A model generated the notes under the pieces. The model ran no database searches. It was not told the DNA's origin and saw nothing but the letters and a program-made list of their open reading frames with translations. From Heliocidaris tuberculata (lineage: Eukaryota; Echinodermata; Echinoidea; Camarodonta; Echinometridae): a stretch of DNA of 64,000 nt. Of this stretch, positions 11,086 to 23,020 are shown in pieces. The DNA is taken from contig CM046837.1 in NCBI GenBank assembly GCA_025618425.1, forward strand, positions 19,984,077 to 20,048,076. Direction: 5' to 3'. A program made the translations under genes and the position numbers. Position 1 is the stretch's first letter; every line of letters begins with the position of its first letter.

Positions 11086-11150
11086 GATGGATCAATCTCA
11101 TTTTTACAGGGAAGTTAGTCAATAAGGGTAAGAATACTGTTGCTAAGTTA

Positions 11151-11288
11151 TTTTGCTTACAATTCTTTCGTTAGGAACAACAACAGCAATAATAATGATA
11201 TTAATGATAACAATTGTTATGTTATTGTTATTGAGATTGTAAATTTTAATTATTATTATTATTATTGTTATTATTATGATTATTATTA

Positions 11289-11328
<40 letters not shown>

Positions 11329-11480
11329 CATCATTCTTATTTTTATTATCATTCTTATTTTTATGATCATTATAATTATTATCGTTATTATCATGCTCAT
11401 TATTATTATCATCACCATAATCATCACTATCATCATCATCATCTTCATCAACGCTATGATGATTGAATTGAGTGCAAAAT
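11151..11480. repeat. ATT/ATC trinucleotide microsatellite
   Basis: 11184-11460 is dominated by ATT with ATC interruptions, giving poly-Ile, poly-Tyr and poly-His translations in the three frames. These open frames are not genes. Confidence 0.9.
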
Positions 11481-12060
11481 GAGCATGGTTACGTTAGGCT
11501 GTCTTGCCCCCCCCCCCCCTCCCAAAAACGAAACGGCGCCCCTGTAAAATGGTGCAATGGACAATTGAGCAGAGATTTTTGAAGATTTTTTTTTTCTTGA
11601 GACAAGAAGTTAAAAGGCTGTTAAAATAAATGGAGATTATTATCAGGTGGATTGAAACAAGGTCATTTGAAAGCTTAGTTACACTGGATCACTTTAAACA
11701 ATAAAGCATTGAAACAATAAATACAATTCAACTTTTAAAACGATTTTAGATTGAAAGTAACATATTCATATGGCTTCATCCACATTCATTGCATCAGCCC
11801 AAACTTGGTACATGGAGATTTTGACGACTCTTAAAACAAAAAAAAAAACAAAAACAAAAAAAAAACCCCCTTGTGCCCAGTTATCCGCGGCAGAAAAATC
11901 ACGAAGGACGTATCACTGGACAGTAAACAAGTTACTCTTCACCATGAAATAAATCTAGGTTACATTGGTTATAACTTTTTAAAGTAGGTATTCATTGATC
12001 ATAGATATGGTCGAATTTGTTATCAATGTAAAGGTAATGACATGATGATCATTATTACGC
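11481..12060. other. Noncoding stretch with a hAT-like right end
   Basis: A C run at about 11507 is followed by ACGGCGCCCCTG ending at 11544, which looks like the right terminus of another CAGGGGCGCCG-type element whose left end I cannot place. The remainder is AT-rich with an A-rich tract at 11838-11867. No gene seen. Confidence 0.5.
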
Positions 12061-12062
12061 TA

Positions 12063-13213
12063 CTCTCTAAATGTAAAGGAGTAAATTTGCAACTCGACAT
12101 TAAGAGTGAAGGAACTTTCACTCCAAATTGAGTGGTAAAGCAATCCCTTTTGAGTGAGCATGCCGACATTCCTTCATTAGCCGTCTCACTGACAGAGCGA
12201 GCCTGTGTTCCACTCAACATCAAGTGGAGACTGATGTATTTTCACTCGTGAGCAACGAGTGACGCAAAGCAACCAATGACAAGCCGCTTAAAATTCATTG
12301 TCAGTGTCATTTCTTTGTTGTGAACAAAACTACAAGCACCACTCTTGAAAAAGAGTGGTTGATACTCTAACGAACGGAGCTAAATATTTCATAAGTGACA
12401 GCACATCGGTTACAACGTGCAAACCAAAAGAGATTACAACGCATCGGTACTGGTTGGGCTTCAGGCAGGAAAATTAGCATAATTCACATATTTAAATGAT
12501 ATAGGGGTTTTGTAATGACTCATTTTGATAGATTATTTCTTGATAAAGTTGTATTGCCGAGAATCAGTGGTTACATTTGATAATTCAGAAGGAATTATGC
12601 TGTTTTAATGAAAGCGTAAGTCCACTAACTGTCACGTCAATGATTTGTTACATGGGTAGATAGTTTAATACATCTCTAAGAGATAAAATTGTGTGCTTCA
12701 AATTAGTCATCACACTGTAGCTGCCCCCATCAAGACCCGATGGATCTCACCGAGGTTTCATCTGGCATTTACTCTGCAGCCTATGGTCTATTCACGCTGA
12801 TCGATTGCCATCGACGGATGAGTGATTGCTGGTAGGCCTGGTGGTGTGCAGTAAATGACGGTTGGTGATTGACGAGTGCCGGTAACTCCAGCCATCAACA
12901 GTGGTCATAAATTTAGACCAGACGGACGGGGAGCTCGGGCAGGCATGGGGGCATCCTGACAAGATAGCCGTGTCAGCCAGCGTGGCTAACCGTGCCCGTT
13001 TGATGATTCCACTCAGAAAGGAGTGAATTATCTCCACTCTGTCCACATGAGTGATAAAATGTTCACTCTTTAAAGGATTGGTGTTTCACTCTTTCCTGAG
13101 TGAAATAGTGACCACTTTTTCACTCGAAAAGGGTTGTCCCTCATTCAACTCCTTGTGAGAGTGGATATTTCACTTTCTTTTGAGTGCTTTTTCACTCTTT
13201 TACATTTAGAGAG
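12063..13213. mobile_element. TA-flanked TIR element with GAGTGAA repeats
   Basis: The left end CTCTCTAAATGTAAAGGAGT and right end ACTCTTTTACATTTAGAGAG are inverted, with TA outside both. Short words such as TTCACTC, GAGTGAA and ACTCTT recur in both subterminal regions (12100-12260 and 13010-13200). The interior from about 12720 to 13010 is clearly more GC-rich than its surroundings, suggesting acquired sequence. A short frame starts ATGGATCTCACCGAGG at about 12738 and runs 31 codons, but without a recognisable domain or splice site. No transposase. Confidence 0.7.
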
Positions 13214-13329
13214 TAATCCCCAAATTAAAAAAAAAAAAAAAAATCTGGAGCGCAGAATTCAAAAACTGCTAAGAAGCCCCTCCCGAAATCTGCCCCAAAC
13301 ACGTCTCTGAAAGACACACAAATGTGTGA

Positions 13330-13625
13330 CGTAATTTCTTTGGCACGCGATATCGAGCACTCCGCTTGAACTCGCGTGAACTCGCGCGAAATTTGCCTAT
13401 TTTATGAGACTTGCATGAGTGATATACGACGCAACATCGAGTTTACTACGATGGTTGTACGAGTGAACCGAGCGCGAAACGAGTCACACCGAGCTTGGTA
13501 TGAGTTGCGATGACCTGTGTACGACTCATACCGATCTTTCAACGACTTATACCGATCTATCAACGAGTTATCAAGATCTTGTTACGAGTGATGAGAGCTT
13601 TGTACGAGTTTCACACGATCCAAGG
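13330..13625. repeat. CGAGT-motif-rich arm
   Basis: Dense repetition of ACGAG, CGAGTT and ACTCG words in this GC-richer block matches the block at 16068-16587. The two probably are arms of one element separated by later insertion of the 13803-15778 repeat. The left terminus was not found. A G run at 13624-13636 closes the block. Confidence 0.5.
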
Positions 13626-13667
13626 GGGGGGGGGGGTGCATATTTTTTGGCTCTTTGCAAAATAAAG

Positions 13668-13795
13668 ATGGAAGCCAGAAGCATTTTCTCACTGCATGAG
13701 GAAGAAGAGACCTTGATCTTGTGCACAATATGAGCGACCCTGTTGTCGAGGAGGCGCCGCAGAAGAAACAGATGTTCAGGAGGAGACCAAAGTGA
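13668..13795 (+). pseudogene. Possible PIF/Harbinger-like transposase N-terminus, interrupted
   Basis: One frame gives MEARSIFSLHEEEETLILCT, then a TGA at 13731, then ATLLSRRRRRRNRC. The acidic patch followed by a hydrophobic stretch and a run of Arg recalls the N-terminus of Harbinger-type nucleases, but this is weak evidence from composition. An overlapping frame starting at 13730 encodes MSDPVVEEAPQKKQMFRRRP and ends at 13795. The continuing frame runs into the repeat at 13803. It is best read as the retained transposase start of the CGAGT element. Confidence 0.3.
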
Positions 13796-13802
13796 TGCAA
13801 AA

Positions 13803-15778
13803 GGGCCATTCTTAGTCACGTGTTCGACAAAAAACCTAGGGAACTGGGCTATTGTGAGCTCTAAATAATGTTAATAACCTTCCAAGTGTGTTGGTTTTTC
13901 CTTTATATAAAGTAAATATAGACATAGGTACATGGATTAAATAATAAAAGAAATTGTCAATGATGATACCTGTTCCACGTCAGAGATGAACACGTTCAGG
14001 TCACGTGTGTGACCTCGCACAGAAGCGGGTTTTTGAAACTTACATTTTATCTTTAAATCTCTCTGAATTTTCAGAAGCTTCAATGTTCATATAGTTATAT
14101 TTCATGGTACTATTTCTTAGAAAATAGCATTGATTTTGTTGGAAGTTGCATAAGATTTTTGTTATGTAATATTTTGTATCATGATGTATGGTCCCGTGTG
14201 TGACATACAGTACCATAGGTAATGTGTAAAGATTTGGTGAACTATCGAAAAAAATCATAATATTTAGTATTTTTAATTCATTTTGCAATAGCTCTATGTG
14301 AATTATCATCAACACGGTAGAAAGTGATTCTCAGATCTTTTCTTTATGAAAAACACACAGGGAACACACAAATTTTTTCTTTTTCATTTTCATACATTTA
14401 TGGATATCATTTATATATTTATTGAGATACTGTGGAGGTGTTTTGGTCTAGTAAATAAGTAACCGACTAACCGTACTGCAGATCACAAGGTATGGGGTTC
14501 AATTTAATTGCCATTGCACTAACGTCATTTGGCAAGACATTTTATCTGCATTTGCCATGCTCGATCCAGGTGTAGTAAGTGAGTACCTGTAGAATTTATT
14601 TCTTGAATGCACTGAGCGCTACGGTTGTCGTGCTAAAACCAGGGTAATAATATGCTTGTAGAGCCCTCAGGAAGAACAGTATTTAGCATTGATGAGGCTA
14701 CCCTGGGTAAACAAGACATATAATTATTGTTATTATTAAGTCTTATTATTATTGTTATTGTAATTATTATTATTATATATCATTATCATTAATATCATCT
14801 ATTATCATTATCATTAATGTTCAGACCAAAGAATCAAAGTAAACAAATTAAAAGTTTTCATGCTGATATACAAGTATATTTATCTTCAGCTTGTTTTCAT
14901 TTCCTCAGAAATTATGAATTTCTTTTGATAATTCATTATAATATTTTCAGTGTACTTGTACACTTATTAAGAAAAAAAAAATGAATTTGTACATATATTT
15001 TTCATATTTTCTGTAATAATATCTGTAAAGCCATTGCATTTTCTTTCTGTTGGAAATGAAATAAAATATGAATTTAATTTTAATTTAAAACTTTATAGCT
15101 TATTACACTTTGATCATAATTGTATAGGGTTACGCAATCAATTCAGAGGATTAAACAGAAGGAATACAAAAAGTGAAAACAGAAATAATAGGTCAAGAAA
15201 CTCAACAATAATAGATAAAACAGATTGTACACATGACTTGCCCAGTCCTTATGCACTTGACCATTTGCACTCAGGTAACGTGTGTGACAAAGTTAGTTGG
15301 GCGATATTTAAAGAACGAGAATCATATTTGGAATAATATTTGGTGAGATGGAGGACACATACAAGTTAGCTTATGACAGGAAAATATAGATTATGCAAAT
15401 TGTATTTTTCAACTTTTCATGTTTTGGGGTCACATGTGTGACATTAGAATTACTTAATTATGCATGTTGATTATTGCATAATGCATAGACAAACTTTCTT
15501 TTTCCTTCAACTTAATTACTTGCAAAAGGACCTAGGAAGGGTATGATTTCACTATATAGTGACAACTATTAAAGCTCATACTGAGAGATGACTATTATAT
15601 AGTGAAAAGGGGATTTTTTTAAAACTTTTATTTTACTTTAACTTATGCCAATGTAATTGTATGAAAAAATGTTATCCGTTTAACTTTAGCCATTACTCTT
15701 CAAGAATATACTATTCAAAAACAGCAAGAATTAACTTCATTTCTGTCAAAAAAAGTTTCACTTTACAAAGAATGGCCC
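13803..15778. repeat. Dispersed 2-kb repeat with recurring GTCACGTGTGTGAC
   Basis: It starts GGGCCATTCT and ends AGAATGGCCC, a short inverted terminus. The first 900 bases match 46062-46950, about 85 percent by eye. GTCACGTGTGTGAC-like 14-mers occur at 13815, 14000, 14191, 15275 and 15429; the second copy has them at 46075, 46256 and 46454. They contain a CACGTG E-box core. I find no convincing coding region: the 100-codon frame at 15034-15336 is AT-rich with no recognisable motif. Confidence 0.65.
14425..14720 (+). mobile_element. tRNA-derived SINE (decayed)
   Basis: The head TTTTGGTCTAGTAAATAAG and a degenerate B-box GGGGTTCAATTT match the SINE at 18465. They are followed by the shared body words GGCAAGACATTTTATCTGC, CATGCTCGATCCAGGTG and ACCAGGGTAATAATA. 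The 3' side runs into an ATT microsatellite. A homologous SINE sits at the same place in the repeat copy at 46690-46930, so it inserted before the repeat spread or is part of it. Confidence 0.75.
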
Positions 15779-16067
15779 ATATGCATTAGTGTGAATATGT
15801 ATTGTCATACATGTATGCATTAGTGTGAATATGTAAATCATATGCACCATATGTAAATCATGTCCACCACTCTTGGATTTCTTGAGCCGAGGCATGTTTC
15901 TTGCCTTGTTTGTTGGTAGTTGTGGAAATGGAATGGCGATGGCATATTTCTCTGTGTACACGTGCGTTTAGGGTTGAATAAATGTGTTCTATCTTGAAAA
16001 TACTTTTGGGAAAATGTAAATCACTGCATATTTATAGGCCACCTGACATATCATGGTGAGCTTGCAG
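15779..16067. other. Noncoding spacer
   Basis: No gene. It contains a local direct repeat of GCATTAGTGTGAATATGTA (about 15782 and 15817) and repeated ATGTAAATCATRT words. Confidence 0.55.
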
Positions 16068-16587
16068 TGCACTCTGAATAAGCTCATACGAAACTCGCTG
16101 TAAGACGCCGTGCTCGATCTAAACTCGCTGTAAGTCGCCGTGCTCGATCTAAACTCGCGCTAATCTCGTGGGCAACTCTGCCTGACTCGTAACACAGTCG
16201 TAGTGCTCGTATCCCACTCTTGGAAACTCGAATAGCACTCGGGTATACTTTAAGGTGGCGAGTTATGAAGAGTGTATCTCGAGCTTCTTACGAGTAATGC
16301 GAGTATGTTGCGAGTATTGCGAGTATATTACGAGTTTAAACGAGTTCAGCACGAGTTACAACGAGTTAGTGAAAATTTTGAACATGTTCAAAAATTTTGG
16401 AACTGCTTGCGACTTCAAGGAGAGTTGTGCAGAGTTCCAACGAGTTACGCCGAGCTGTGCCGAGTTGTTGCGAGTTATCCCGAGTTACATGAAGAGCTTT
16501 ACGCGAGTTATCGCGAGTGCCTCCTTGAGGCAACTCGCCACAACTCTCCATAACTCGCCACTATAACTCGGCTAAGTGGGAACCCTG
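16068..16587. mobile_element. CGAGT-rich right arm of a TIR element
   Basis: It opens with a direct repeat of AACTCGCTGTAAGACGCCGT, then dozens of CGAGTT/ACTCG words. The final bases, TATAACTCGGCTAAGTGGGA then ACCCTG at 16582-16587, read on the other strand as CAGGGTTCCCAC, a hAT-style terminus. The matching left end was not located. Apparent open frames here are composed of the repeated word and are not genes. Confidence 0.5.
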
Positions 16588-18464
16588 CTTAAGGCTCAGC
16601 GCTGGATGTTTCACGCATGGACAAGTGAATGAGATCGAGACGTAACGTTAGCGTACGTAAAAAATCTCATATAGACCTACCGTAGAAAGTCACGGGCAAT
16701 CGTGCACTAGTCACTTCAGTTTTATTTTTGATTTTATTTATTACCTTCTTAAAAAAAAAAAATTGAACCATAAAAAACTAGAATAAAATCTGTTTTTAAA
16801 ATCACAGTAAAGCACTTCTCTGAATCAAATATCAACATAAAATTACGTCATGCGCGAAATTCAGTAGCTTGCTGCTCTGCTATGTGCTAGCGCTGCTTGC
16901 ATGCAGCTAGCTAGCTGAGGAACGTAAACAAACCTTTCAAAATCTTACATTCAGACAATAGATCGAGAAAAAATTATGTATCGGTAGAAATTGTGCTTCT
17001 TGTAGATCTAGACATTTTTTATGTTCATCTGAAGTACTTCTATTTAAATGACTGGTGTTTTTTACCATCTGTAAAAAGCTAAATCTTAATTCAATAGAGC
17101 TAGATCTTCCCTATAAATATATAGACTTTGCTATGACTTTTCGTACATCGAATTCAATCATCGAGACTATATTATATCTGAGCTATTTTTTTTGGGGGGG
17201 GGGGGGGAGAGGGGAGGGGGGCGCTTGCATCATGTAAATAGACCTATGACTAAAATTAAGTCTATGAAACATAATTGGGTATTATCGTCTGGACGTTTAT
17301 AGCACTTATAAGCTATACTAGCCGAAACGTGGATTACTCGAGAAATTGCGTCACGCAGAAAACGCTGTTTCGCTGCCGGCAACTTCTGGGTTTGTAGAAT
17401 ATGGAGAGGCGTTTCCAAAACCGTGTTTTAATTAATTTTAATTAATTCATATGAGTAATAATGAATACCATTGTCTTCTACATGCTTTCCGCTTCACATT
17501 GATATATAGATCGCTATTTTTTGTGACTGGCTTTGAATACCTACTTCAATTAGAAGGTATCAACGTTGAGTATACTCTTTTTTTAAACGCACTGTATATA
17601 TGTATGTATGTGTGTGTGCGGGTGTGTGTGAGTGTAGGTTGGCCTGATTTGCTAAGTATCACCAAACGCATCATAAATTATAATGGTTATATATAAAAGA
17701 TTAAAGTGAGTAGATGGATAGGATAGATAAGGTTGATAGTATTAGGATATCAATGTAATGTAAAATATAGTGAAGAAAAGGGATATAGTGGGCTAGTAAT
17801 CAGAAACTACTACTTGATGAAGCCAAACATGTTGATGACTTTACAGTATTTGGTGAAAAAAAGGGATTTCCTATATACTGAATTTACATGCAACGATTTC
17901 AATTAACAATGGTCAAAATCCTTGTCAACTAAAGCCCTGATTTTTAGCTCGCTCGCCTCGCTCGTTCGTTATGTATCAGCAACTCGAGTCAAGGAAAATT
18001 GTACTGTACCAATGTTGACTGAAAACAGTAATAAATCAATAACAAGGATTAAATAGATCAAAAATTTTCAAATCATTTTGCCATCGTTGCAAAAGTGACC
18101 CAATGTAATGCTGTTCATTAAACACAAAACTAATGAAAATTAAATTTACGCAACTGTCTCCAAAAGGAAAAGCATACATTTCTCTTTATAACCGATTAGA
18201 TAATTTATTAAGCCACCACATATAGCCAAGTGATTAAGGACTTTTTCATCCTGCCCATTTTCGGTTTCCTATAGTATTTTTAGATTTCGAGGTTGTCACA
18301 TATATATCTAATGCTTTTAAGCATTATTTTAGTGTAACAACTCAATATAAAAAGACAAGACGAAACAATAATGAGGGAAATAGACCTGCCCTCGAAAGCA
18401 CTTATACCATACGTTACAACTTAGATGTAAATGCTGAAGAATTGCTACAATGTTTGATAGAAGG
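16588..18464. other. Intergenic stretch
   Basis: Nothing coding that I can support. It contains a G run at about 17194-17219, a TG-rich patch at 17605-17630, a GCTCGCTCGCCTCGCTCG word at about 17948, and a moderately GC-rich patch with GCTAGC and GCATGC words near 16870-16920. Confidence 0.5.
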
Positions 18465-18722
18465 CATTGTGGTCTAGTGGATAAGTCTCTGGACTGTGAA
18501 CCATAAGCTACGGGGTTCGAATCCCTGGCGCAGCACTAGTGTCTTCTGGCAAGACATTAATCTTAATCTACATTTGCCACACTCGACCCAGTTGAGGTAA
18601 ATGGGTACCGGCAGGAAAAAATTCCTTGAAATGCTAGAGCGCCGTTAGAGCACCCATGCTACAGCCGGGATAATAATTGTGGAGCGCCAGGAGTGTCAAG
18701 TCTGACAGACATGTGCGCTATA
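18465..18722 (+). mobile_element. tRNA-derived SINE, well preserved head
   Basis: The RNA polymerase III promoter is visible: a box-A-like TCTAGTGGATAAGTCTCTGG and a perfect box B GGTTCGAATCC. The body contains CTGGCAAGACATTAATC, ACACTCGACCCAGTTG, GGGTACCGGCAGG and TGCGCTATACAAGAACC, shared with the other SINE copies. Its 3' end meets a TA microsatellite at 18735. The sequence does not fold as a complete cloverleaf with CCA-side pairing that I can see, so I call it a SINE and not a tRNA gene. Confidence 0.85.
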
Positions 18723-18733
18723 CAAGAACCCAC

Positions 18734-18734
<1 letters not shown>

Positions 18735-18773
<39 letters not shown>

Positions 18774-19133
18774 TTCGGAATTGTAAATGTAAGGATAAGT
18801 AGAAACAAGTAAATAAAAAAATCGTTAAACTCAGAAGTTTAACGAGTAGATTAACGATTAGCGGTCGGTAGCCGGTGTGCGGCCGGTCTATCGTTTGCAT
18901 CACTTTGAAATGCATAATATACATACAATCATCATAGGTCACATATCACACACAAAGGGTACATAGCCAAAGTCAAAGAAAAATATTAGTGGCCAAGAAA
19001 AGAGTATCCATAAATACCACATTTTAGCGGTACAATCGGCGTTCCCAATACGAAAAATTGAAAATTTTGAAAATATGCCTATCTTAAGCGTGTTGTTAAG
19101 GAAATAGGGTTTTGAAAAATAAGCTTAATTTCA

Positions 19134-19173
<40 letters not shown>

Positions 19174-19436
19174 GCACTTTCTTTGTTTTCTGATGTAATT
19201 CCATCAATATCTGTATATGAAATTGTAAATTATTTATCAATGCACTGTTGCTCCTAAAATGTATGTAATTACTTTTACTCAGATTTAAAGACAATTTGTT
19301 TCATCTAAACCATGGACATTTTTGGCAATTAGGTATTCATGGTTTCATTGAGTAAATCAGGATTTGGATGAGAAAGAAATACATTTGTATCATCATAAAA
19401 AAAATAAGCACAGAGGAGGATTACAAATATAATAAA

Positions 19437-19493
<57 letters not shown>

Positions 19494-19499
19494 CAAAAG
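18735..19499. repeat. Three TA microsatellites in noncoding DNA
   Basis: TA runs at 18735-18771, 19136-19172 and 19442-19492 are spaced about 350 bp apart. Intervening sequence is AT-rich with no gene. All three give only Ile-Tyr translations. Confidence 0.85.
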
Positions 19500-20960
19500 G
19501 GGTCCTAGAATGCTCCCTTTAAGGACACCACACTATATCGGTAATATATCAGAATCTGCAGAATCTGCAGATCTAGCGTATCAGAGGCCTCGCTGAGGTC
19601 CATAAATGCTCCTAGAACATGGCCCTTATTCGATAAAAGATAAATGTCCTTGTACTGAATTTGCGGAAACCATATTAACATGAAGTAAGCATACTATTAC
19701 AGGATAAGTATTTATAGAGTCTGTTACAGTGCGTTCTAGGACTTTCGATATACTTGGGAGTAAAAAAAAATTGTTTCTTGTTGTTTGATAATGATCCATT
19801 ATTCTGTTTGTATATTGGGATAACCTTTGCAAGATTTATGTTACAAGGAAAATGCCTGTTTATAAAGATAGATTGAATATATGAGTGAGAGGAATAGTAA
19901 TATTGACTACAATTTGTATCGAAATATTGTTACTAATTTCTTCATGCCACTCTGATTTGTTTGTCTTTAGGGAGTGAGTTATTTCTAGTAGTTCAATAAA
20001 ATTCGTTGGGTTGAGAAAACTAGAGGTTTCATAGGGCTTTGGAAAAAATCTGAAATAAGTTATATTTATGCCTTGTATAAGCGTGTTCTGGACTTGTGTA
20101 TTTCTTGTTCATTAGAGACTTTACAAAGGATATCACTGCTTACTTTCCAGGTCGAGGGGATGTTACCACTTACACTGTCTGTTTTGTTTGAAAAGAACAT
20201 TTTATTCGATTCACGTATTATTGAGGTCAGACTGTTTCGATAAGTTTTATATTTCTGTACATTTGTTATGATGGGATTCCTAATATTTTCTTTATGTAAA
20301 CCATTCCTCTTCTTGATAGATTTAAGTATTTCATGTGTTACCCAGGGTTCCTTAGTATACTTTCTACTATTTTTTTTTTTTTTTTTTTTATAACAGTCGT
20401 TTTTGGAATGTTTGCATCCATAAAATTATGTAATTTTGTCATTGAAAGATTGTAAGCCTCTTCAACTCAGTGTATCATGAGCGCATCTTCCAATTTTTTG
20501 GTGCTAATATCAAAAGGAAGTCCTTATATTTTTCAGGGGTGGAGATTCTAACAAGCGAATTCCTTTCACGGCTTTGCGTTTGGTTACATTCTGATCGTGA
20601 AAAGAAGGACAATATGGGCAGGTGATCACAAATATCGGAGTAAAGAATCTCAGAAGAAAAATTGCGTTTGTTCACATTAGTAATTAAGCTATCAATCAGT
20701 TCGGAGGACTGTATCAGTATTCTCGTGAGTTTATTAATGAGAGTATCATGGGCATTTGCGTATAAAGAGATCTTGAAAGCGTCGATAATTTATGTCATTA
20801 GAAAATAGGTCAATGTTTAAATCTCCTAAAACGGGTGTAAATTTGTTTTCATGACCTAGTTTAGAATTAAACTTTCGAGTTGTTCAACTTTCAAACGCGT
20901 ATATAGTTGCGATCAATTTGAGAGTATGATCCAATCATTTTATTTCAAATTAAATTATGG
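19500..20960 (-). pseudogene. LINE fragment: endonuclease C-terminus to RT N-terminus
   Basis: Read on the minus strand, the order is endonuclease, linker, RT. Near 20830 a GDLN-like endonuclease motif is recoverable. At 20675-20590 the frame gives EILYSDICDHLPILSFF, the SDH-type endonuclease end. 20330-20100 encodes a linker with KYKTYRNSLTSIIRESNK. 19830-19700 gives LLPSISKVLERTV, the RT palm entry. 19600-19530 has an FMDLSEASDTLD block equivalent to the FxDxSKAFDTxD catalytic motif. Several frameshifts and stops separate these blocks. The clade is CR1/Jockey-like; a precise assignment needs a tree. Confidence 0.7.
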
Positions 20961-23020
20961 AATGAAATGAAATTATTATCCTTTTATCATTGAAACAGGT
21001 TACTGAACACGTTCTTCATAAATGCTTTAATCGTATATAAGTAACAAAATTACTATGTGTGGTATTTATTGTATTGTATTTTTTTTGGCTTTAATTTGGA
21101 TATGGATACTGCGTAAGCTACATTAACCCATTGACTACTGAGTTCTCCGATTCCCATAGGCTTAATACAAGGCCTTATCTTTTTTACGAGGCCGCCATCC
21201 ATTTCCAGCCTAACCGCTCACGATGGCGGTCTCCTGCGTTCTAAATTACCTCTCTAGTTTATTGGAGAAAAAAAAAAATTCACATAGGTCTATTATATTC
21301 CTTGTTCTTGTTTGTATGCTTTGTATTATGTACAAGTACAAGTAATAAATTGATAAGTATAACATGCAAAATAAACTTATTATATAGTTGAAGACAAATT
21401 ATCGTTTGAAACCAAAGACAAAAATGCAATTGTTTTTAAAACTAATTATCCTTTTTTTTTCTATTCACATAATATTTTTTACTAGATATTTCATAAAGGG
21501 ATCCCACATTATTCAAGCCCTAAACAAAGAAAGGAATAGAGATTTTCCTTGTGCGCAGCCGGGCAGACCTATGAATCTTTGTGATAATTTTGTAGATTGT
21601 TTGTTAAAGATACATTTTAGGGACACTGCCGATATTAAATGGATGTTTGAACGCTCCATATATATTTTTCTTTGCAGATGTTTAGTACTTTCGATTGTAA
21701 CAGATAATGGATATGGGTAAGTAGATGTATGGGAATATCCATTCTGTGTAACCATCAGGTAAAGTCGTAAAAAGCAGACTGCCAGATATATCGGCATAAA
21801 GAAAGAATAGACTCCAAAATTACCTATGTCTGTTTTGGATTATTTTGGGCACATTCGTTCATTTTGTATACTCTCTTTGATTAATTCTCAAACAAGAAGT
21901 TTCCTATCTCTTTGACCCTCTCTACAATATTCATTTCTCCCCCTACTAACATGTGTCTATTTCAAAACGACAATGTTTATACAGTTTTCAATTTATTCTG
22001 ATTCATCCACTTGATTAATTCGCTGAGTTTTTAGTTATCTCAAGTTGATTCGAAAATTTTTAGATCTCTATCAGAATAGTAACGGGGGTGGTATTATCAA
22101 TAGATAAATTAAAAATTATTTTTCCTAAATATACATATACTAAATTATTCAAAAATGAGTGGACCCTAGCAACACTCCCTTGGAATATATCCTGATTAGA
22201 TTGATATTCATTTGTTTCACTAGAATGTTAAACATTGTTTAATATTTCGAACTACCGAAAAGTTTATACAATAAAATGTCTTGAAAATTCGCCAACATGT
22301 ACATAAAATACCGATGAATTAAAGTAAACATGGTTAACAAACCTCTAAAGCGACGAATCTGCGGCAATTAGCCAGAGCTATAAAAACATTGGAACAATGC
22401 AGAGTTACATATGATAAAAAAAATAATTTTATTACCAGATATCTAATTTGTTTATGAACTTTACTCGAGTCATGAGATAAAAGCAAATCACACTTCACAT
22501 CAATTACATTAATGATCGATCAGATCATAATTTAAAAGATAAATAAAAAATGAAATTGTTTGCAACTGTAGAAATGTACAATTTTACGATTCAATTGTAC
22601 ATTTAACTTTCAACAATCAACAGAGCAACAGGATATATGATTTGGGTTAAAACCTCATTATGCATAATACTGTGTCATTTTCTTTGTAAATTTTGTCGCA
22701 ATGTACTTTCTGATTGATCAGAACTAAACAAAATAAAGGTGAATTCAGGCAAGTGTACGCATAAAAACCCCATATTATTTGATATATATGAATATTCTTT
22801 TTAATCACAAGATAGACACGATAGAGGAGGTGGACCTTTTTGATTTCTCATTCACGATTCCTTTACTGTCAAGATTAGAATATTTTATTTCAACAAGAAA
22901 ACGAGAAAGATAGTAACAACTTATGTACATTTCAAATAACAAACTATGTAAACATAATTGTATGTTAATAATATTTGATTCGTATATACATGTACATAAA
23001 TTGATATGATATAACTCATT
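20961..23020. other. AT-rich intergenic or LINE 3' UTR region
   Basis: The part nearest 23020 is probably the 3' UTR of the downstream minus-strand LINE. A 110-codon plus-strand frame (21388-21720) contains DFPCAQPGRPMNLCDNF; I do not recognise it and give it low weight. A CCATTGACTACTGAG word near 21127 and a GATGGCGGTCTC patch near 21220 are local GC-richer islands. No other gene seen. Confidence 0.45.

Larger units (their letters stand above)
9290..11150 (-). mobile_element. 5'-truncated LINE with (TTTGAA)n tail
   Basis: Minus-strand non-LTR element. The ORF2 C-terminus is at 10279-10788 and continues at 11086-11150 beyond an 8-bp-TSD insertion. An AT-rich 3' UTR follows (10278-9320), ending in repeated AATTTG units (9320-9290) that abut the foldback element. 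The 9930-10165 part is an ATT-rich low-complexity stretch. The tail structure fixes orientation and 3' end. Confidence 0.75.

Noticed and set aside
11140..11482. Three overlapping long frames on both strands
   Set aside because: Poly-Ile, poly-Tyr and poly-Met translations of an ATT/ATC microsatellite.
13803..15778. CRISPR-like spacing of the GTCACGTGTGTGAC motif
   Set aside because: Too few copies, unequal spacing and a eukaryotic repeat context.
16255..16566. Two long overlapping plus-strand frames
   Set aside because: Built from repeated CGAGT words of a transposon arm; both frames and the opposite strand are open for the same reason.
18480..18535. Possible tRNA gene (box A-like and perfect box B)
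   Set aside because: The head continues into a SINE body shared with three other copies, and no complete cloverleaf is visible.
21388..21720. 110-codon plus-strand frame with a hydrophobic N-terminus
   Set aside because: No domain, paralogue or flanking splice or promoter evidence strong enough to call a gene; mentioned only within the intergenic entry.
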